Positions 17,333 through 26,283 are shown, counted from the first letter of the stretch. The stretch is 64,000 nt of DNA from Methanocorpusculum sp. (GCA_029986255.1 DALTYD010000003.1:23851-87850), one strand, 5' to 3'. A program made the numbers and translations. Notes: a model not told the origin generated them from the sequence alone.

Positions 17333-18220
17333 ATGCAAGAAATTATAATCGGCATTGGAGTAACTGCCCTTGCGGGAGCTCTCGCAGCGGTTGCAGGTGC
17401 GGCCGAGGATACTGAGTCTAACATAGGATCACAGGGTGATCCGAATTCTCAGGTCCAGCTTGCACCTCAGATGGGATATACTCACCGTATTTACAACAAA
17501 GCAGTATCTGGTGAGCCCCCAGCATACACCCTGTGGGTAACCCTTGCTTGCGGTATTGCATGTGCATTTATTATGTTGCATATCAATGCAGTACTGGCAA
17601 TCATTTTTGGTACAGTTCTCGCAACTTTTGTGCAGGGTATTTATGCTACTACTGCATACCTTGGAAGAACTGCTAGTCTTTCCAAGTTTGGACAACCGGT
17701 CTTTATTGATGTGTTAAAGTCAGTAACGACTGTGACTATGGGTCATGCATTTGTTGCAATATTTACCACGGTAACCGCCTGTTATCTGATGTCAACTGTG
17801 CTTAACCATCCGTTTTCACTACCCCTTCTCGGCATTGTATGGGGTCTTGCTCTTGGTGCAGCCGGCTCTGCTACTGGAAATCCTTACTATGGAAAGGAGC
17901 GTCAGTATCAAAATCAGAAGTTCGGTGCTGGTGTTCCAATCTCTGCATCTGGAAACATTGTCCGCTATGCTGAGGCTGGTCAGCGGAGTTCTATCGACAA
18001 TGGTTTTTTTACCGCAAAACTTGGTGGTCCTGCATCTGGCCTGTGTTTTGGTCTGATTGTGTTCTTTGAATTGTGGCGTACTGTACTCTTTGAGAACACA
18101 TGGAATGGATGGGGAGCAGTTGTTATTGGCGTTGTCATGATTCTTCTCTTTGCGTTCCTTGATCGCTATGTGGAGAAGTGGGCACGCAAAAACTATGGAC
18201 CATATACTATGGAGGCCTAA
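17333..18220 (+). CDS. mtrE: Tetrahydromethanopterin S-methyltransferase subunit E
   Basis: The 295-residue MtrE is one of the large membrane subunits of the Na+-translocating methyl-H4MPT:coenzyme M methyltransferase. I start at ATG 17333 (MQEIIIGIGVTALAGALA), preceded by AAGGGAGA. A frame extension back to 17267 exists but would add a non-family N-terminus. At least six hydrophobic segments are visible. Conserved stretches include AEDTESNIGSQGDPNSQVQL after the first membrane helix and the ASGNIVRYAEAGQRSSIDNG loop. With MtrC and MtrD it is thought to form the sodium-conducting part. First gene of the operon, 2 bases before mtrD. Confidence 0.97.
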   Translation: MQEIIIGIGVTALAGALAAVAGAAEDTESNIGSQGDPNSQVQLAPQMGYTHRIYNKAVSGEPPAYTLWVTLACGIACAFIMLHINAVLAIIFGTVLATFVQGIYATTAYLGRTASLSKFGQPVFIDVLKSVTTVTMGHAFVAIFTTVTACYLMSTVLNHPFSLPLLGIVWGLALGAAGSATGNPYYGKERQYQNQKFGAGVPISASGNIVRYAEAGQRSSIDNGFFTAKLGGPASGLCFGLIVFFELWRTVLFENTWNGWGAVVIGVVMILLFAFLDRYVEKWARKNYGPYTMEA

Positions 18221-18222
18221 CT

Positions 18223-19077
18223 ATGAGTGCAATTGCAGCAAAACCCGCAGGCAACGCTGGTGCATTTCAGCCGGTTTCCTCAGTTATCGCAATCATCCTT
18301 ACAATCATCTTTATTGGAACAGTTTACTTCCTTGGTAGCTTAGGCTATTTTGCTGGAGGGGCAATGCTTCCGGTTACCACGCTAGTTGGAATCATCATCG
18401 GTGCAGCATTAATTGCTTTTGGTGTCCATTTTGTTCCTGTTGGAGGTGCTCCAGCAGCCATGGGCCAATCTCCTGGTATTGCAACAGGTGTTGCAATGCT
18501 TGCAACAGGAGCAGGTCTTGCAGGATTGTTTGGAGGCGCATGGGCAGCAAATCTTGGCTTTTGGGTCGCTCTCGCTGGTGGTGCCATTGGTGGCGGTCTA
18601 ATGATGGCAATCACGTGCCTAATGGTGAACATCTCGTATGTCTACGGCATGGGTATCCCTGCAGCATCTGGTAAAGTTGAAAATGACCCGATCACTGGAG
18701 ATTCTCAGGCCGAGTATAAATCTCAGGGAACTGAAGGTCATGGGCTTCCATTCATTTCATATGTTGGTGGTGTTATTGGTGGCCTATTTGGTGGTTTTGG
18801 TGGAACGCTTATTTACATTGAGCTTCTTGAGTTCTATAATACAAGCTTTATTGCGTCCAACATGGAAGGATTTAGTTCTCTTTCAGTAGGACTTGCTGGC
18901 ATATTTGCGATTGGTATGTTCCTCGTTATTGCCGTGCTTTCTGCATACAACATTACCGGAACCATTGAGGGTCCTCATGATCCGAAGTTCAAGCGTTTCC
19001 CTCGTGCAATCATTGCAGCCGTATGTGCCAGTGGAATCTGTGGACTCGTTGCACTTCTGGCGGTGGCAATTCTTTGA
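18223..19077 (+). CDS. mtrD: Tetrahydromethanopterin S-methyltransferase subunit D
   Basis: The 284-residue integral membrane subunit starts at ATG 18223 (MSAIAAKPAGNAG), with the ribosome site GGAGG in the last codons of mtrE. It is extremely hydrophobic and glycine-rich, with about six membrane segments. One conserved polar loop, TCLMVNISYVYGMGIPAASG followed by KVENDPITGDSQAEYKSQGTEG-type residues (about 128-170), carries the acidic residue in NDP. Together with MtrC and MtrE it is thought to carry Na+ movement driven by demethylation of the corrinoid on MtrA. Length is slightly above the usual 230-250 because of an N-terminal extension. Confidence 0.96.
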   Translation: MSAIAAKPAGNAGAFQPVSSVIAIILTIIFIGTVYFLGSLGYFAGGAMLPVTTLVGIIIGAALIAFGVHFVPVGGAPAAMGQSPGIATGVAMLATGAGLAGLFGGAWAANLGFWVALAGGAIGGGLMMAITCLMVNISYVYGMGIPAASGKVENDPITGDSQAEYKSQGTEGHGLPFISYVGGVIGGLFGGFGGTLIYIELLEFYNTSFIASNMEGFSSLSVGLAGIFAIGMFLVIAVLSAYNITGTIEGPHDPKFKRFPRAIIAAVCASGICGLVALLAVAIL

Positions 19078-19086
19078 GGTGTAAAA

Positions 19087-19944
19087 ATGTCAGTAAAAGT
19101 TGAAGCATCACATGATGGCATTCCACACAACAAGATTATGACCATAGGCCTTGTCCTTGCATTAGTTTCCCTTTATATTGCTGTTGCTGGGTCTTATGTT
19201 GGATACGATTGCCTTGCATTTTTCGGTGGAATTGCAGCTATTGGTTCTCTTATTTGGGGTAACAGTACTATTAAAAGACTTTGTAGCTATGGTATTGGTA
19301 CTGGTGTTCCCTCAGCAGGTATGCTTGCCTTTGGATCAGGTGTTATTGCGATGTTGTTTGCAACGAAGCTCGCTATATTCAGTCCTTTTATAGTGCCGTT
19401 CGCGGGCTTATTCTTTGCACTGTTCGTTGGTCTCATTCTAGGATGGATTTCCAATTCTGTCCTGAACATGAAGATCCCAGTTATGACTCGCAGTATCGCT
19501 GAACTTGCAGCAGTTGGTTGTCTTGCAATTATGGGTCTAACTGTTGTTGCAATTGGTGATCTTGGATTCCATCAACTGACGACTTATACCCTTTCGATCT
19601 TGGGTCTAACTGTTGAGCTCCATGCTCTTTCCTATATTGCTACTGGTGTTATTTCGGTTTCGTTTATGCTTGGTGCAATTGCGCTCCAGCATCCGTTCAA
19701 TGCCTGTCTTGGACCTGGAGAAAAACAGGATAGAACCAATATGCTAGCGATTGAGTGTGGATTCCTTTCCATGGTTGTTATGGCTGTCATTTCTTTTGCA
19801 TTTGTTTCCTTTGTTGCGGCCTGGATCTCCTTGATCTTTGCACTCATTGGATGGTATTGGTCTTACAAGCAATATTTCGCCTTGTCTCAGCGTGATGCTG
19901 CAGCATGGCTCAATGCAAAGCCGTTTAGCGATGTGGAGGAATAA
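19087..19944 (+). CDS. mtrC: Tetrahydromethanopterin S-methyltransferase subunit C
   Basis: The 285-residue membrane subunit has roughly seven to eight hydrophobic segments, starting after a short polar N-terminus (MSVKVEASHDGIPHNKIM). A conserved segment GTGVPSAGMLAFGSGVIA (about 74-91) and the polar loop HPFNACLGPGEKQDRT (about 202-217) mark the family. It belongs to the sodium-translocating membrane core with MtrD and MtrE. A GAGGTG ribosome site precedes the ATG. It ends 19 bases before mtrB. Confidence 0.96.
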   Translation: MSVKVEASHDGIPHNKIMTIGLVLALVSLYIAVAGSYVGYDCLAFFGGIAAIGSLIWGNSTIKRLCSYGIGTGVPSAGMLAFGSGVIAMLFATKLAIFSPFIVPFAGLFFALFVGLILGWISNSVLNMKIPVMTRSIAELAAVGCLAIMGLTVVAIGDLGFHQLTTYTLSILGLTVELHALSYIATGVISVSFMLGAIALQHPFNACLGPGEKQDRTNMLAIECGFLSMVVMAVISFAFVSFVAAWISLIFALIGWYWSYKQYFALSQRDAAAWLNAKPFSDVEE

Positions 19945-19963
19945 GCTTTCGGAGGAATCAATC

Positions 19964-20254
19964 ATGGGATATGTATTAGTATTACCTGAATTTGGCCTCG
20001 TAGCTGACCCTATTGTCGGTATTGTAACGACTGCAGGTGTTTCCTACCAACCGGTCATTGATCAGGTTGCGGAGCTTGAAAAAATTGCAGATGATCTTGT
20101 TGGTATGCTTTCTGGAGAAGGCAACTTCCTGAACAGTCACCCTGGACGCGAGAAGACTCTGCTCTATGCAGGTTCTGTTACCTCGCTCTGGTATGGTTTG
20201 GCTGTCGGTCTCTTTATTGCCGGCTTGATTGCATTTGCATTAATTGGGATGTGA
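19964..20254 (+). CDS. mtrB: Tetrahydromethanopterin S-methyltransferase subunit B
   Basis: The 96-residue MtrB has a soluble N-terminal half ([20 protein letters not shown]) and one C-terminal membrane helix (about 72-95). ATG 19964 is preceded by GGAGGAATC, a strong ribosome site, so the longer frame reaching back into mtrC is not used. MtrB is a small single-helix subunit packing against the MtrCDE core and the MtrA helix. The gene ends 5 bases before the first mtrA ATG (stop TGA at 20252-20254). Confidence 0.95.
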   Translation: MGYVLVLPEFGLVADPIVGIVTTAGVSYQPVIDQVAELEKIADDLVGMLSGEGNFLNSHPGREKTLLYAGSVTSLWYGLAVGLFIAGLIAFALIGM

Positions 20255-20259
20255 GCTAC

Positions 20260-20787
20260 ATGGCAGATAAAAAATCACCAGCAAGCGGATGGCCGATTAT
20301 TCAGGGTGACTATCACACCGGTGATGCTAACAGTCCAGTTGCTGTTATCACCATGGGTTCTCACCTTGATGAGACGGCAATTTGTGCTGCAGGAGCTGCT
20401 CTCGCAGGTTCCTGTAAGACAGAAAACCTTGGTATTGAGAAAATCGTTGCCAACATCATCTCAAATCCGAACATTCGTTTTGTGCTCCTTTGTGGAACCG
20501 AAGTGAAAGGTCACCTTTCTGGTCAGTCTATTGAGGCGATGCATAAAAATGGTGTTGAAGGCGGTAAGATCGTTGGTTCTGGTGGAGCAATTCCGTTCCT
20601 AGAGAATTTGACTGAGGAACACATCAAGCGGTTCCAAGAGCAGGTTGAGATTGTAAACATCATGGAGAGTGAAGATCTCGGCCAAATCTCTGCAAAAATT
20701 GCTGAGCTTACTGCTCGTGATCCCGGTGCATTCGGTGCAGACCCGATTGTTGTTCAGATCTCTGATGATGAGGGCGGAAATACCGGT
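20260..20787 (+). repeat. 528-bp perfect direct repeat, copy 1 (within mtrA)
   Basis: Identity to 21194-21721 begins exactly at the ATG and stops after the codons for GGNTG (176 codons). Upstream and downstream bases differ at once. Comparing the two copies base by base I found no mismatch. The repeat distance is 934 bases and includes mtrF. Confidence 0.95.
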
Positions 20788-20994
20788 AATGCAGAGGCCG
20801 GCGAGGAAGAACCCTTAACCGGTGAAATGGCTCTCATCACAGCTCGCATGAAAAACATCCAGATGATGGTTACTGACATCGGTTACCGCACTAGATTCTC
20901 ATCTGGCCTTTATGGTGGAAAGATTGAGGGTCTAATGATTGGTCTTATCATGTCCTTCATCATTCTTGGTGTTATCTTCTATGGATGGTTCTAA
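20260..20994 (+). CDS. mtrA: Tetrahydromethanopterin S-methyltransferase subunit A (complete copy)
   Basis: The 244-residue MtrA carries the corrinoid (5-hydroxybenzimidazolylcobamide) that accepts the methyl group from methyl-H4MPT via MtrH and passes it to coenzyme M. The soluble domain spans about 1-170; the axial-ligand histidine is His85 in [10 protein letters not shown] linker follows, then an amphipathic segment ([16 protein letters not shown]) and one membrane helix at about 219-243. The overall layout is that of a normal MtrA. Its first 528 bases are identical to those of the fusion gene at 21194. It ends 2 bases before mtrF. Confidence 0.97.
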   Translation: MADKKSPASGWPIIQGDYHTGDANSPVAVITMGSHLDETAICAAGAALAGSCKTENLGIEKIVANIISNPNIRFVLLCGTEVKGHLSGQSIEAMHKNGVEGGKIVGSGGAIPFLENLTEEHIKRFQEQVEIVNIMESEDLGQISAKIAELTARDPGAFGADPIVVQISDDEGGNTGNAEAGEEEPLTGEMALITARMKNIQMMVTDIGYRTRFSSGLYGGKIEGLMIGLIMSFIILGVIFYGWF

Positions 20995-20996
20995 AA

Positions 20997-21182
20997 ATGG
21001 CAGGTTCAATAATTAGAATGGCTGCCATCGATAAGATGGTAGATGACATCAGATATAAAGGACAGATCCTTGCACGTACACACAAGGTTGAGTCTGCAAT
21101 TATGGACTCAGGTCTTGTTGGATTTGGTGCCGGGCTTGTTATCGCCCTAATTATGATCCTTGTACCGGTGCTGGTTCTCTGA
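20997..21182 (+). CDS. mtrF: Tetrahydromethanopterin S-methyltransferase subunit F
   Basis: The 61-residue protein matches MtrF: a short amphipathic N-terminus (MAGSIIRMAAIDKMVDDIRY), an RTHKVESAIMDSG hinge, and one membrane helix (about 40-60). ATG 20997 lies 2 bases after the mtrA stop. MtrF resembles the C-terminal tail of MtrA in the same operon (the DIGYR/DIRYK region plus helix), consistent with an old relationship between the two. Function is structural within the Mtr complex. It stands between the two copies of the MtrA corrinoid domain. Confidence 0.9.
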   Translation: MAGSIIRMAAIDKMVDDIRYKGQILARTHKVESAIMDSGLVGFGAGLVIALIMILVPVLVL

Positions 21183-21193
21183 GGTGAAGAAAT

Positions 21194-21721
21194 ATGGCAG
21201 ATAAAAAATCACCAGCAAGCGGATGGCCGATTATTCAGGGTGACTATCACACCGGTGATGCTAACAGTCCAGTTGCTGTTATCACCATGGGTTCTCACCT
21301 TGATGAGACGGCAATTTGTGCTGCAGGAGCTGCTCTCGCAGGTTCCTGTAAGACAGAAAACCTTGGTATTGAGAAAATCGTTGCCAACATCATCTCAAAT
21401 CCGAACATTCGTTTTGTGCTCCTTTGTGGAACCGAAGTGAAAGGTCACCTTTCTGGTCAGTCTATTGAGGCGATGCATAAAAATGGTGTTGAAGGCGGTA
21501 AGATCGTTGGTTCTGGTGGAGCAATTCCGTTCCTAGAGAATTTGACTGAGGAACACATCAAGCGGTTCCAAGAGCAGGTTGAGATTGTAAACATCATGGA
21601 GAGTGAAGATCTCGGCCAAATCTCTGCAAAAATTGCTGAGCTTACTGCTCGTGATCCCGGTGCATTCGGTGCAGACCCGATTGTTGTTCAGATCTCTGAT
21701 GATGAGGGCGGAAATACCGGT
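21194..21721 (+). repeat. 528-bp perfect direct repeat, copy 2 (within the mtrA-mtrG fusion)
   Basis: Second copy of the unit at 20260-20787. The junction to the MtrG-coding part is right after position 21721, inside the glycine-rich linker that ends the corrinoid domain, so the fusion point is structurally clean. Confidence 0.95.
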
Positions 21722-21928
21722 GGTCCAACGATTGCGAGTGCAAATCCACAGTTCCTCGAAATCGAAAAACGCCTTGACGCAATCGAAAGGAGGATTGAGT
21801 TCACGGATGCTGAAATCGCGATGCGTGTTGGAAGAAAAATTGGTCGTGACATCGGTATCCTCTATGGTCTTGTAGCAGGATGTATCACCTTTATGGTGAT
21901 TATGATGTTAGTCACAAGGATAATGTAA
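21194..21928 (+). CDS. MtrA-MtrG fusion: second corrinoid domain joined to subunit G
   Basis: This 244-residue protein occupies the mtrG position. Residues 1-176 equal MtrA exactly, including His85 of VKGH, the corrinoid ligand. From 177 on the sequence leaves MtrA and becomes MtrG: a helix with [19 protein letters not shown] (about 184-202), the signature [20 protein letters not shown] (about 203-222) and a membrane helix to the end. No separate mtrG exists between mtrF and mtrH, so this fusion must supply subunit G. The complex may therefore carry two corrinoid domains per protomer. A GAGGTGAAGAAAT ribosome site precedes the ATG. Fusion is read directly; its consequence is inferred. Confidence 0.92.
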   Translation: MADKKSPASGWPIIQGDYHTGDANSPVAVITMGSHLDETAICAAGAALAGSCKTENLGIEKIVANIISNPNIRFVLLCGTEVKGHLSGQSIEAMHKNGVEGGKIVGSGGAIPFLENLTEEHIKRFQEQVEIVNIMESEDLGQISAKIAELTARDPGAFGADPIVVQISDDEGGNTGGPTIASANPQFLEIEKRLDAIERRIEFTDAEIAMRVGRKIGRDIGILYGLVAGCITFMVIMMLVTRIM

Positions 21929-21942
21929 ATTGAGGTGCCAAT

Positions 21943-22962
21943 ATGTTCAAGTTCGAAAAGGAACAACAGGTCTTTGACTTTAATGGAACAAAGATTGGTG
22001 GACAGCCAGGAGAATACCCGCGTGTTCTTGGTGCATCCATCTTCTATAACAAACACGAGTGTGTTCTTGATGACCACACAGGTAAGATTGACAAAGTAAA
22101 GGCAGAAGCACTCTGGAACCGCTGTCAGGAATTGACAGATGAAACTGGTAATCACTTCTTCCTCCAGATTATTGCAGAACATGGAGAAGCATTCGAGTCC
22201 TACTTCCAGTGGTTTGATAGCATTGACAACAAGACTGCCTTCTTGATGGATTCCTCTGCACCGGAGGCTCTTGTTCATGCAACAAAGTACGTCACAGAAG
22301 TTGGTCTTGCGGATCGCGCTATCTATAACTCCATCAATGGTTCTATTCAACCAGAAAATATCCAGGCGCTTGCTGAGTCTGATGTAGATTCTGCAATTGT
22401 CCTTGCGTTTAACCCGGGAGATGGATCTGTTGCAGGTCGTGAAAAAGTGCTTTCTGAGGGTGGTGTTGCAGGTCAGGCAAAAGGAATGCTTACGATTGCA
22501 GAGGAGTGTGGTATCAAACGTCCGATCCTTGATACTGCTGCAACTCCGCTCGGTCTCGGTTCAGCAGGTTCATTCCGCGAAATTCTTGCATGTAAGGCTA
22601 TCCATGGATTGCCGACAGGTGGTGCATACCACAATATGACAGTATCTTGGACTTGGTTAAAACGCTGGAGAAAGAATATCCATGAGCAATATAAGGGTAA
22701 GGATATCCTTGCAGAGCAGATGTTCCATCATCACTATGGTGGTATTGAGGGCGTTCGCCAGATTGCATGGTCTTCACCGGATATTGGCTGTAATATTATG
22801 GCTATGACTCTTGGTGCAGATCTTATTATGTTTGGTCCGATTGAAAACATGGAAGGTATTGCAACAGCAGCTGCTTTCTCTGACATCGTTTTGTCTGAGG
22901 CTCTTACTGAACTCGGTGGTGAAGTTCAGGATCATAATGGTCCTTTGTACAAACTGATATAA
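21943..22962 (+). CDS. mtrH: Tetrahydromethanopterin S-methyltransferase subunit H
   Basis: The 339-residue MtrH is the soluble methyltransferase that moves the methyl group from methyl-H4MPT to the corrinoid on MtrA. It starts MFKFEKEQQVFDFNGTKIGGQ with the usual continuation, including PGEYPRVLGASIFY. Barrel-type features follow, such as VDSAIVLAFNPGDGSVAGRE (about 148-167), GIKRPILDTAATPLGLGSAG and NIMAMTLGADLIMFGPIEN near the end. Length is a little longer than the typical 310-320. It closes the mtr operon; a GAGGTG ribosome site precedes the ATG 14 bases after the fusion gene. Confidence 0.97.
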   Translation: MFKFEKEQQVFDFNGTKIGGQPGEYPRVLGASIFYNKHECVLDDHTGKIDKVKAEALWNRCQELTDETGNHFFLQIIAEHGEAFESYFQWFDSIDNKTAFLMDSSAPEALVHATKYVTEVGLADRAIYNSINGSIQPENIQALAESDVDSAIVLAFNPGDGSVAGREKVLSEGGVAGQAKGMLTIAEECGIKRPILDTAATPLGLGSAGSFREILACKAIHGLPTGGAYHNMTVSWTWLKRWRKNIHEQYKGKDILAEQMFHHHYGGIEGVRQIAWSSPDIGCNIMAMTLGADLIMFGPIENMEGIATAAAFSDIVLSEALTELGGEVQDHNGPLYKLI

Positions 22963-23113
22963 TTCAATGAACTAATTGTTAGTTGTTCCAGAATGCAAAC
23001 AGATTCAGAATATTTTTCTGGTCTGTTTTGCCATTTTGGTTCTAATTTTATTTGTTTTTTTGGATGTATCAGAAGGCATACATACTGTTAATGCAATAAT
23101 ACATTGCACTATT

Positions 23114-25279
23114 ATGCGATTCAGTGAGGGTAATCTGACCCAACAATATTATTGTGATTATTTGACGATTCTTATAAAAAAAATATCTTCTTCGACGACA
23201 ACTGATGATGTACTCCGGTCTGTACACGAGAGCATTGTGTTCCATAATTTGTTTTTTCACCGGATGAACGTTGATGGGGGATTCCATACCAGGGTGCTAT
23301 CTACACTATTACAACAGCCAGATGCTAGACGAGTTCTGCTGGATCTTCTTGCCAAGATGGGGAAATCCGATGTCACTTCTGTACCTGTTGAGGAGTGGCT
23401 AAAACGAGAGTATGCATCCGCTGTTGAGGCGAGGGACAATGCCAGGATGATTGCGGTTGAGGCACTACTGCGTTCATATATTTCCGGAACGAATCAAGTC
23501 GCAGAGATTATTGTGTCTACAGGCGATTTTCGTCCTCTAAGTTGGTGGAAGTTAGAAACACGGCGTATTACTTTTTTGGAAATTGCAAATTCTGATATGT
23601 ATTTTGATATTGGTTGTCGTCCTTTTTGGCACGAGTTTCCCTTTGATCGTTATGCTGCAGTGATGGCAAATGTTCCCGATCTCCCTTCACAAAGAATTTC
23701 TGACTGTGTTTCCTGTATTGCAGGTGCATGGTTTTCTTCCCTTACTCGTGAAGAAATGATTTCTTGGTTGAATATATCTCAGCCGACATCGTCTGAGTGG
23801 AAGAGTCTATGTGCTCCACTTCTAAAGTGTGATTATCCCGATCCAGCACTATCTTCGGCGAATTGGCTATATGCATCTGGAAATAATGATCCTGCAATGG
23901 ATCTATATGCGAAGATCACTCTTGCGTTTCCAGAGACTTTTGCCGAATTTTTTTCATTCGAGATGATGGGAGATATTTTCCGAAACTCTGGTGATTTTGA
24001 CAATGCATTTGAGGCATATAAGAATGCTTTTCTCATGATTCGAGGTGCGAATGAATATCAGACAGCAATTAGCCTCAAAAATCTCTGTGAAATAGGTGAT
24101 GAACTAGGTGAGGATATGTCGGATTATTATGCACGAATTGCCTCTATTGCACGCTTGCTTCCGCTATCGGAGAGAACGCATCTGTACATGGAACTTGCAT
24201 CATCATGCCGTCGTCGTCGTTCGTATGAGGAAGAGTACATGTATCTTGAGCAAGTGCTTGACGCTGAGGAAAGGGATGAGGACTTGATAGCTTCTGCGTT
24301 TTCACGGCTTTTGGAGATGAACTCATTTCTTACCGTTGACGGAAAACTAGATCATACATCACTTGTAGCGAAGGACGTGGAATATGAATCCACTATCGCG
24401 ATGACACGGGGAATTATCGCTTATTTTGGTTTTGATCCGATATGTGCATTAAGATGGTATGAACGTTCTGGTTTACCGGTTGCTTCTTCTTTGCGATTTA
24501 CTGCGGCGATGGCTGCTGATGTTGATGCGGAGGCATATGTAGAAACTTCTATTCAACGAGCTATTCTTCTTACGACGAGAGGTGCCCCAATAGAAGATGT
24601 TATTCGTGAGATGAATGTGGCGATCACTGAGATATGGCAGAATGACTGCTCTCTCTCGAAATTGTTTAGCCAAATTATCCCATATCTTCCATTGGATCGG
24701 AGGAGTGCAATTCTTTCTGCAGTGACAACTCGCGCCACTTTGAATGATGAACGCGCGATTGTGTGCTCTGCAGTATCACAAGCCCTGCTATCTTTTGGAC
24801 TGGTTGATGAGGCACGTTCAATGCTCCGAATGGCACTTCGCGCAAATCCAGGGCGTGATGTACGATCTCATTTATTTATGGATCTTGGGTGGTTAGAATA
24901 TGAAGTTGGAGCCTATACTGAAGCGACGTCTGCGTGTGATGCGGCATTGAAAATTAATGATCAATTCCCTGCTGCATGGGCGTGTCGCGCTCGTGCTCTC
25001 GCATGCATGGGCAGATATGATGAGGCATTTGTGGCTTCTGAATATGCGGTTGTACAAAATCCCTCAAATACTTCATATCAACATCTTCGTGCAGCCCTTG
25101 AAGTTGTTTTGACGTTGCCAGTGGATCCGTTGATCGATCTGATGTTTGTTCTCCCGGATCCTGGTTATCTGCAAGCTGCTGCTGCTAGATATTGCGCGCG
25201 AAATGGCGGTTTCTGTAAACCTTCCGTATGGGATGTGATGAATGTTGAGGATGTTGTTTCGATGAGATTTATATCCTAG
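23114..25279 (+). CDS. Large TPR-repeat protein of unknown function
   Basis: The frame gives 721 residues from the first in-frame ATG (23114); a TTG at 22976 would add 46 residues with a hydrophobic stretch, but that stretch is encoded by T-rich terminator-like DNA after mtrH. The protein is helical. TPR-like units are visible around GDIFRNSGDFDNAFEAYKNA, SCRRRRSYEEEYMYLEQVL and especially near the C-terminus: DLGWLEYEVGAYTEATSACD followed by AWACRARALACMGRYDEAF. Such repeats bind partner proteins. No enzymatic motif is seen. It sits 151 bases after mtrH on the same strand. Partner and role are unknown. Confidence 0.75.
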   Translation: MRFSEGNLTQQYYCDYLTILIKKISSSTTTDDVLRSVHESIVFHNLFFHRMNVDGGFHTRVLSTLLQQPDARRVLLDLLAKMGKSDVTSVPVEEWLKREYASAVEARDNARMIAVEALLRSYISGTNQVAEIIVSTGDFRPLSWWKLETRRITFLEIANSDMYFDIGCRPFWHEFPFDRYAAVMANVPDLPSQRISDCVSCIAGAWFSSLTREEMISWLNISQPTSSEWKSLCAPLLKCDYPDPALSSANWLYASGNNDPAMDLYAKITLAFPETFAEFFSFEMMGDIFRNSGDFDNAFEAYKNAFLMIRGANEYQTAISLKNLCEIGDELGEDMSDYYARIASIARLLPLSERTHLYMELASSCRRRRSYEEEYMYLEQVLDAEERDEDLIASAFSRLLEMNSFLTVDGKLDHTSLVAKDVEYESTIAMTRGIIAYFGFDPICALRWYERSGLPVASSLRFTAAMAADVDAEAYVETSIQRAILLTTRGAPIEDVIREMNVAITEIWQNDCSLSKLFSQIIPYLPLDRRSAILSAVTTRATLNDERAIVCSAVSQALLSFGLVDEARSMLRMALRANPGRDVRSHLFMDLGWLEYEVGAYTEATSACDAALKINDQFPAAWACRARALACMGRYDEAFVASEYAVVQNPSNTSYQHLRAALEVVLTLPVDPLIDLMFVLPDPGYLQAAAARYCARNGGFCKPSVWDVMNVEDVVSMRFIS

Positions 25280-26208
25280 TATACTCATTTTTTGTTTATT
25301 TTGGATTTGGTAGAGTGGACAAATCCTCTCCTCATTAGTTGATAAAACCATTTTAATTTTGATAAAAAAAGCATCTCTCTATATTTTTTATTATTAGACG
25401 ATTTTTATAAAAATTTTTCCGTTCTTTTGTTTCTTCACACACCAAAGTAAGCCTCCTCTCTTTGTGCTCCAAGGTGATGATTTTTGTGTATTTATTTTTT
25501 GTCAGAAAAAAATTTTATGTTTGTTTTATGTATGTAGATGTTTCTGTAGTTCCCAATGTTGGTTCTATTAAAGAACCATGATAAGACAAATCTCTATCAT
25601 GGTTTAGATATTCCCGGTTTCTTAAGATATCTTAGAAGCTTCCTTATTGTTGTTTATTGATTCTTTATATATTAAGATTGCGAATTAAATCCCTAATGAG
25701 TTGCTGCGAGCTCTCCTTTCTAGTCTATTCTTGAGCAGAAGGTGCAATTGTTTGATTGAGCGTAATTTGGTGCATATGGTCTGAAATCCTTATTAGTAAT
25801 ATTTCATGATGTATTATTATCTTAATTATGGCATTGTGAGTAGAAAATTCGATAACTCTCTCTGCCATATTGGAGATTAATAGGTAGATTCCTTTATGCA
25901 CTTTCTTAATTTCTCTTTTCTGGGACTAAATAATCATTTTTCCTAAAGATTTTGTCGATGATTCATGTACTGTTATATCTGATTGCGACCATTGTAATTT
26001 GTTCAACACAAAATTTTTCTGAAAATCTTATTCTTTTCGTGTTGTCTTGTATCTGCGTAGTTGACGTATAATCAGTGTCTCATAATTTCAGTCCATTATT
26101 CTCCAAATATTCGGTTAGAATGCTACATAATGAGAATATAATAATTTAATATCAAAATCTTTTTAAATAAATATCTCCTAAAATTATATAATTAAAAGAA
26201 GCAAAAGA
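25280..26208. other. AT-rich intergenic region upstream of the initiator tRNA
   Basis: No gene-like frame is found in these 929 bases. A compact block at 25561-25642 holds four inverted repeats and is listed separately. Close to the tRNA lie TATA-like elements, TTTTTAAATA at about 26159-26168 and the palindromic AATTATATAATT at 26180-26192, the latter about 20 bases before the tRNA 5' end. The rest is featureless AT-rich sequence. Confidence 0.5.
25561..25642. other. Cluster of inverted repeats, possible structured RNA
   Basis: GGTTCT/AGAACC (25561-25566 with 25572-25577) and AACCATGATA/TATCATGGTT (25574-25583 with 25595-25604) are perfect stems sharing four bases, so only one can form at a time, as in an attenuator. 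TAAGATATCTTA (25623-25634) and GAAGCTTC (25635-25642) are perfect palindromes right after. No promoter or downstream gene is close enough to assign a role. Confidence 0.35.
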
Positions 26209-26283
26209 AGCGAGGTGGGGTAGTCAGGAGATCCCGACGGGCTCATAACCCGTAGACCAATGGTTCAAATCCATTCCTCGCTA
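26209..26283 (+). tRNA. Initiator tRNA-Met (CAT)
   Basis: A 75-base cloverleaf with acceptor stem AGCGAGG/CCTCGCT, D-arm, anticodon loop CTCATAA (anticodon CAT) and T-loop TTCAAAT. The A1-U72 pair and the three G-C pairs closing the anticodon loop (CGGG/CCCG) are the marks of archaeal initiator rather than elongator tRNA-Met. No CCA is encoded and no intron is present. A TATA-like palindrome lies about 20 bases upstream. Confidence 0.93.

Noticed and set aside
19838..19963. N-terminal extension of MtrB into mtrC
   Set aside because: ATG 19964 has a strong GGAGGA site and the family N-terminus.
22976..23113. N-terminal membrane anchor for the TPR protein from a TTG start
   Set aside because: The hydrophobic stretch is encoded by T-rich DNA right after mtrH, which gives such residues by chance; no ribosome site at the TTG.
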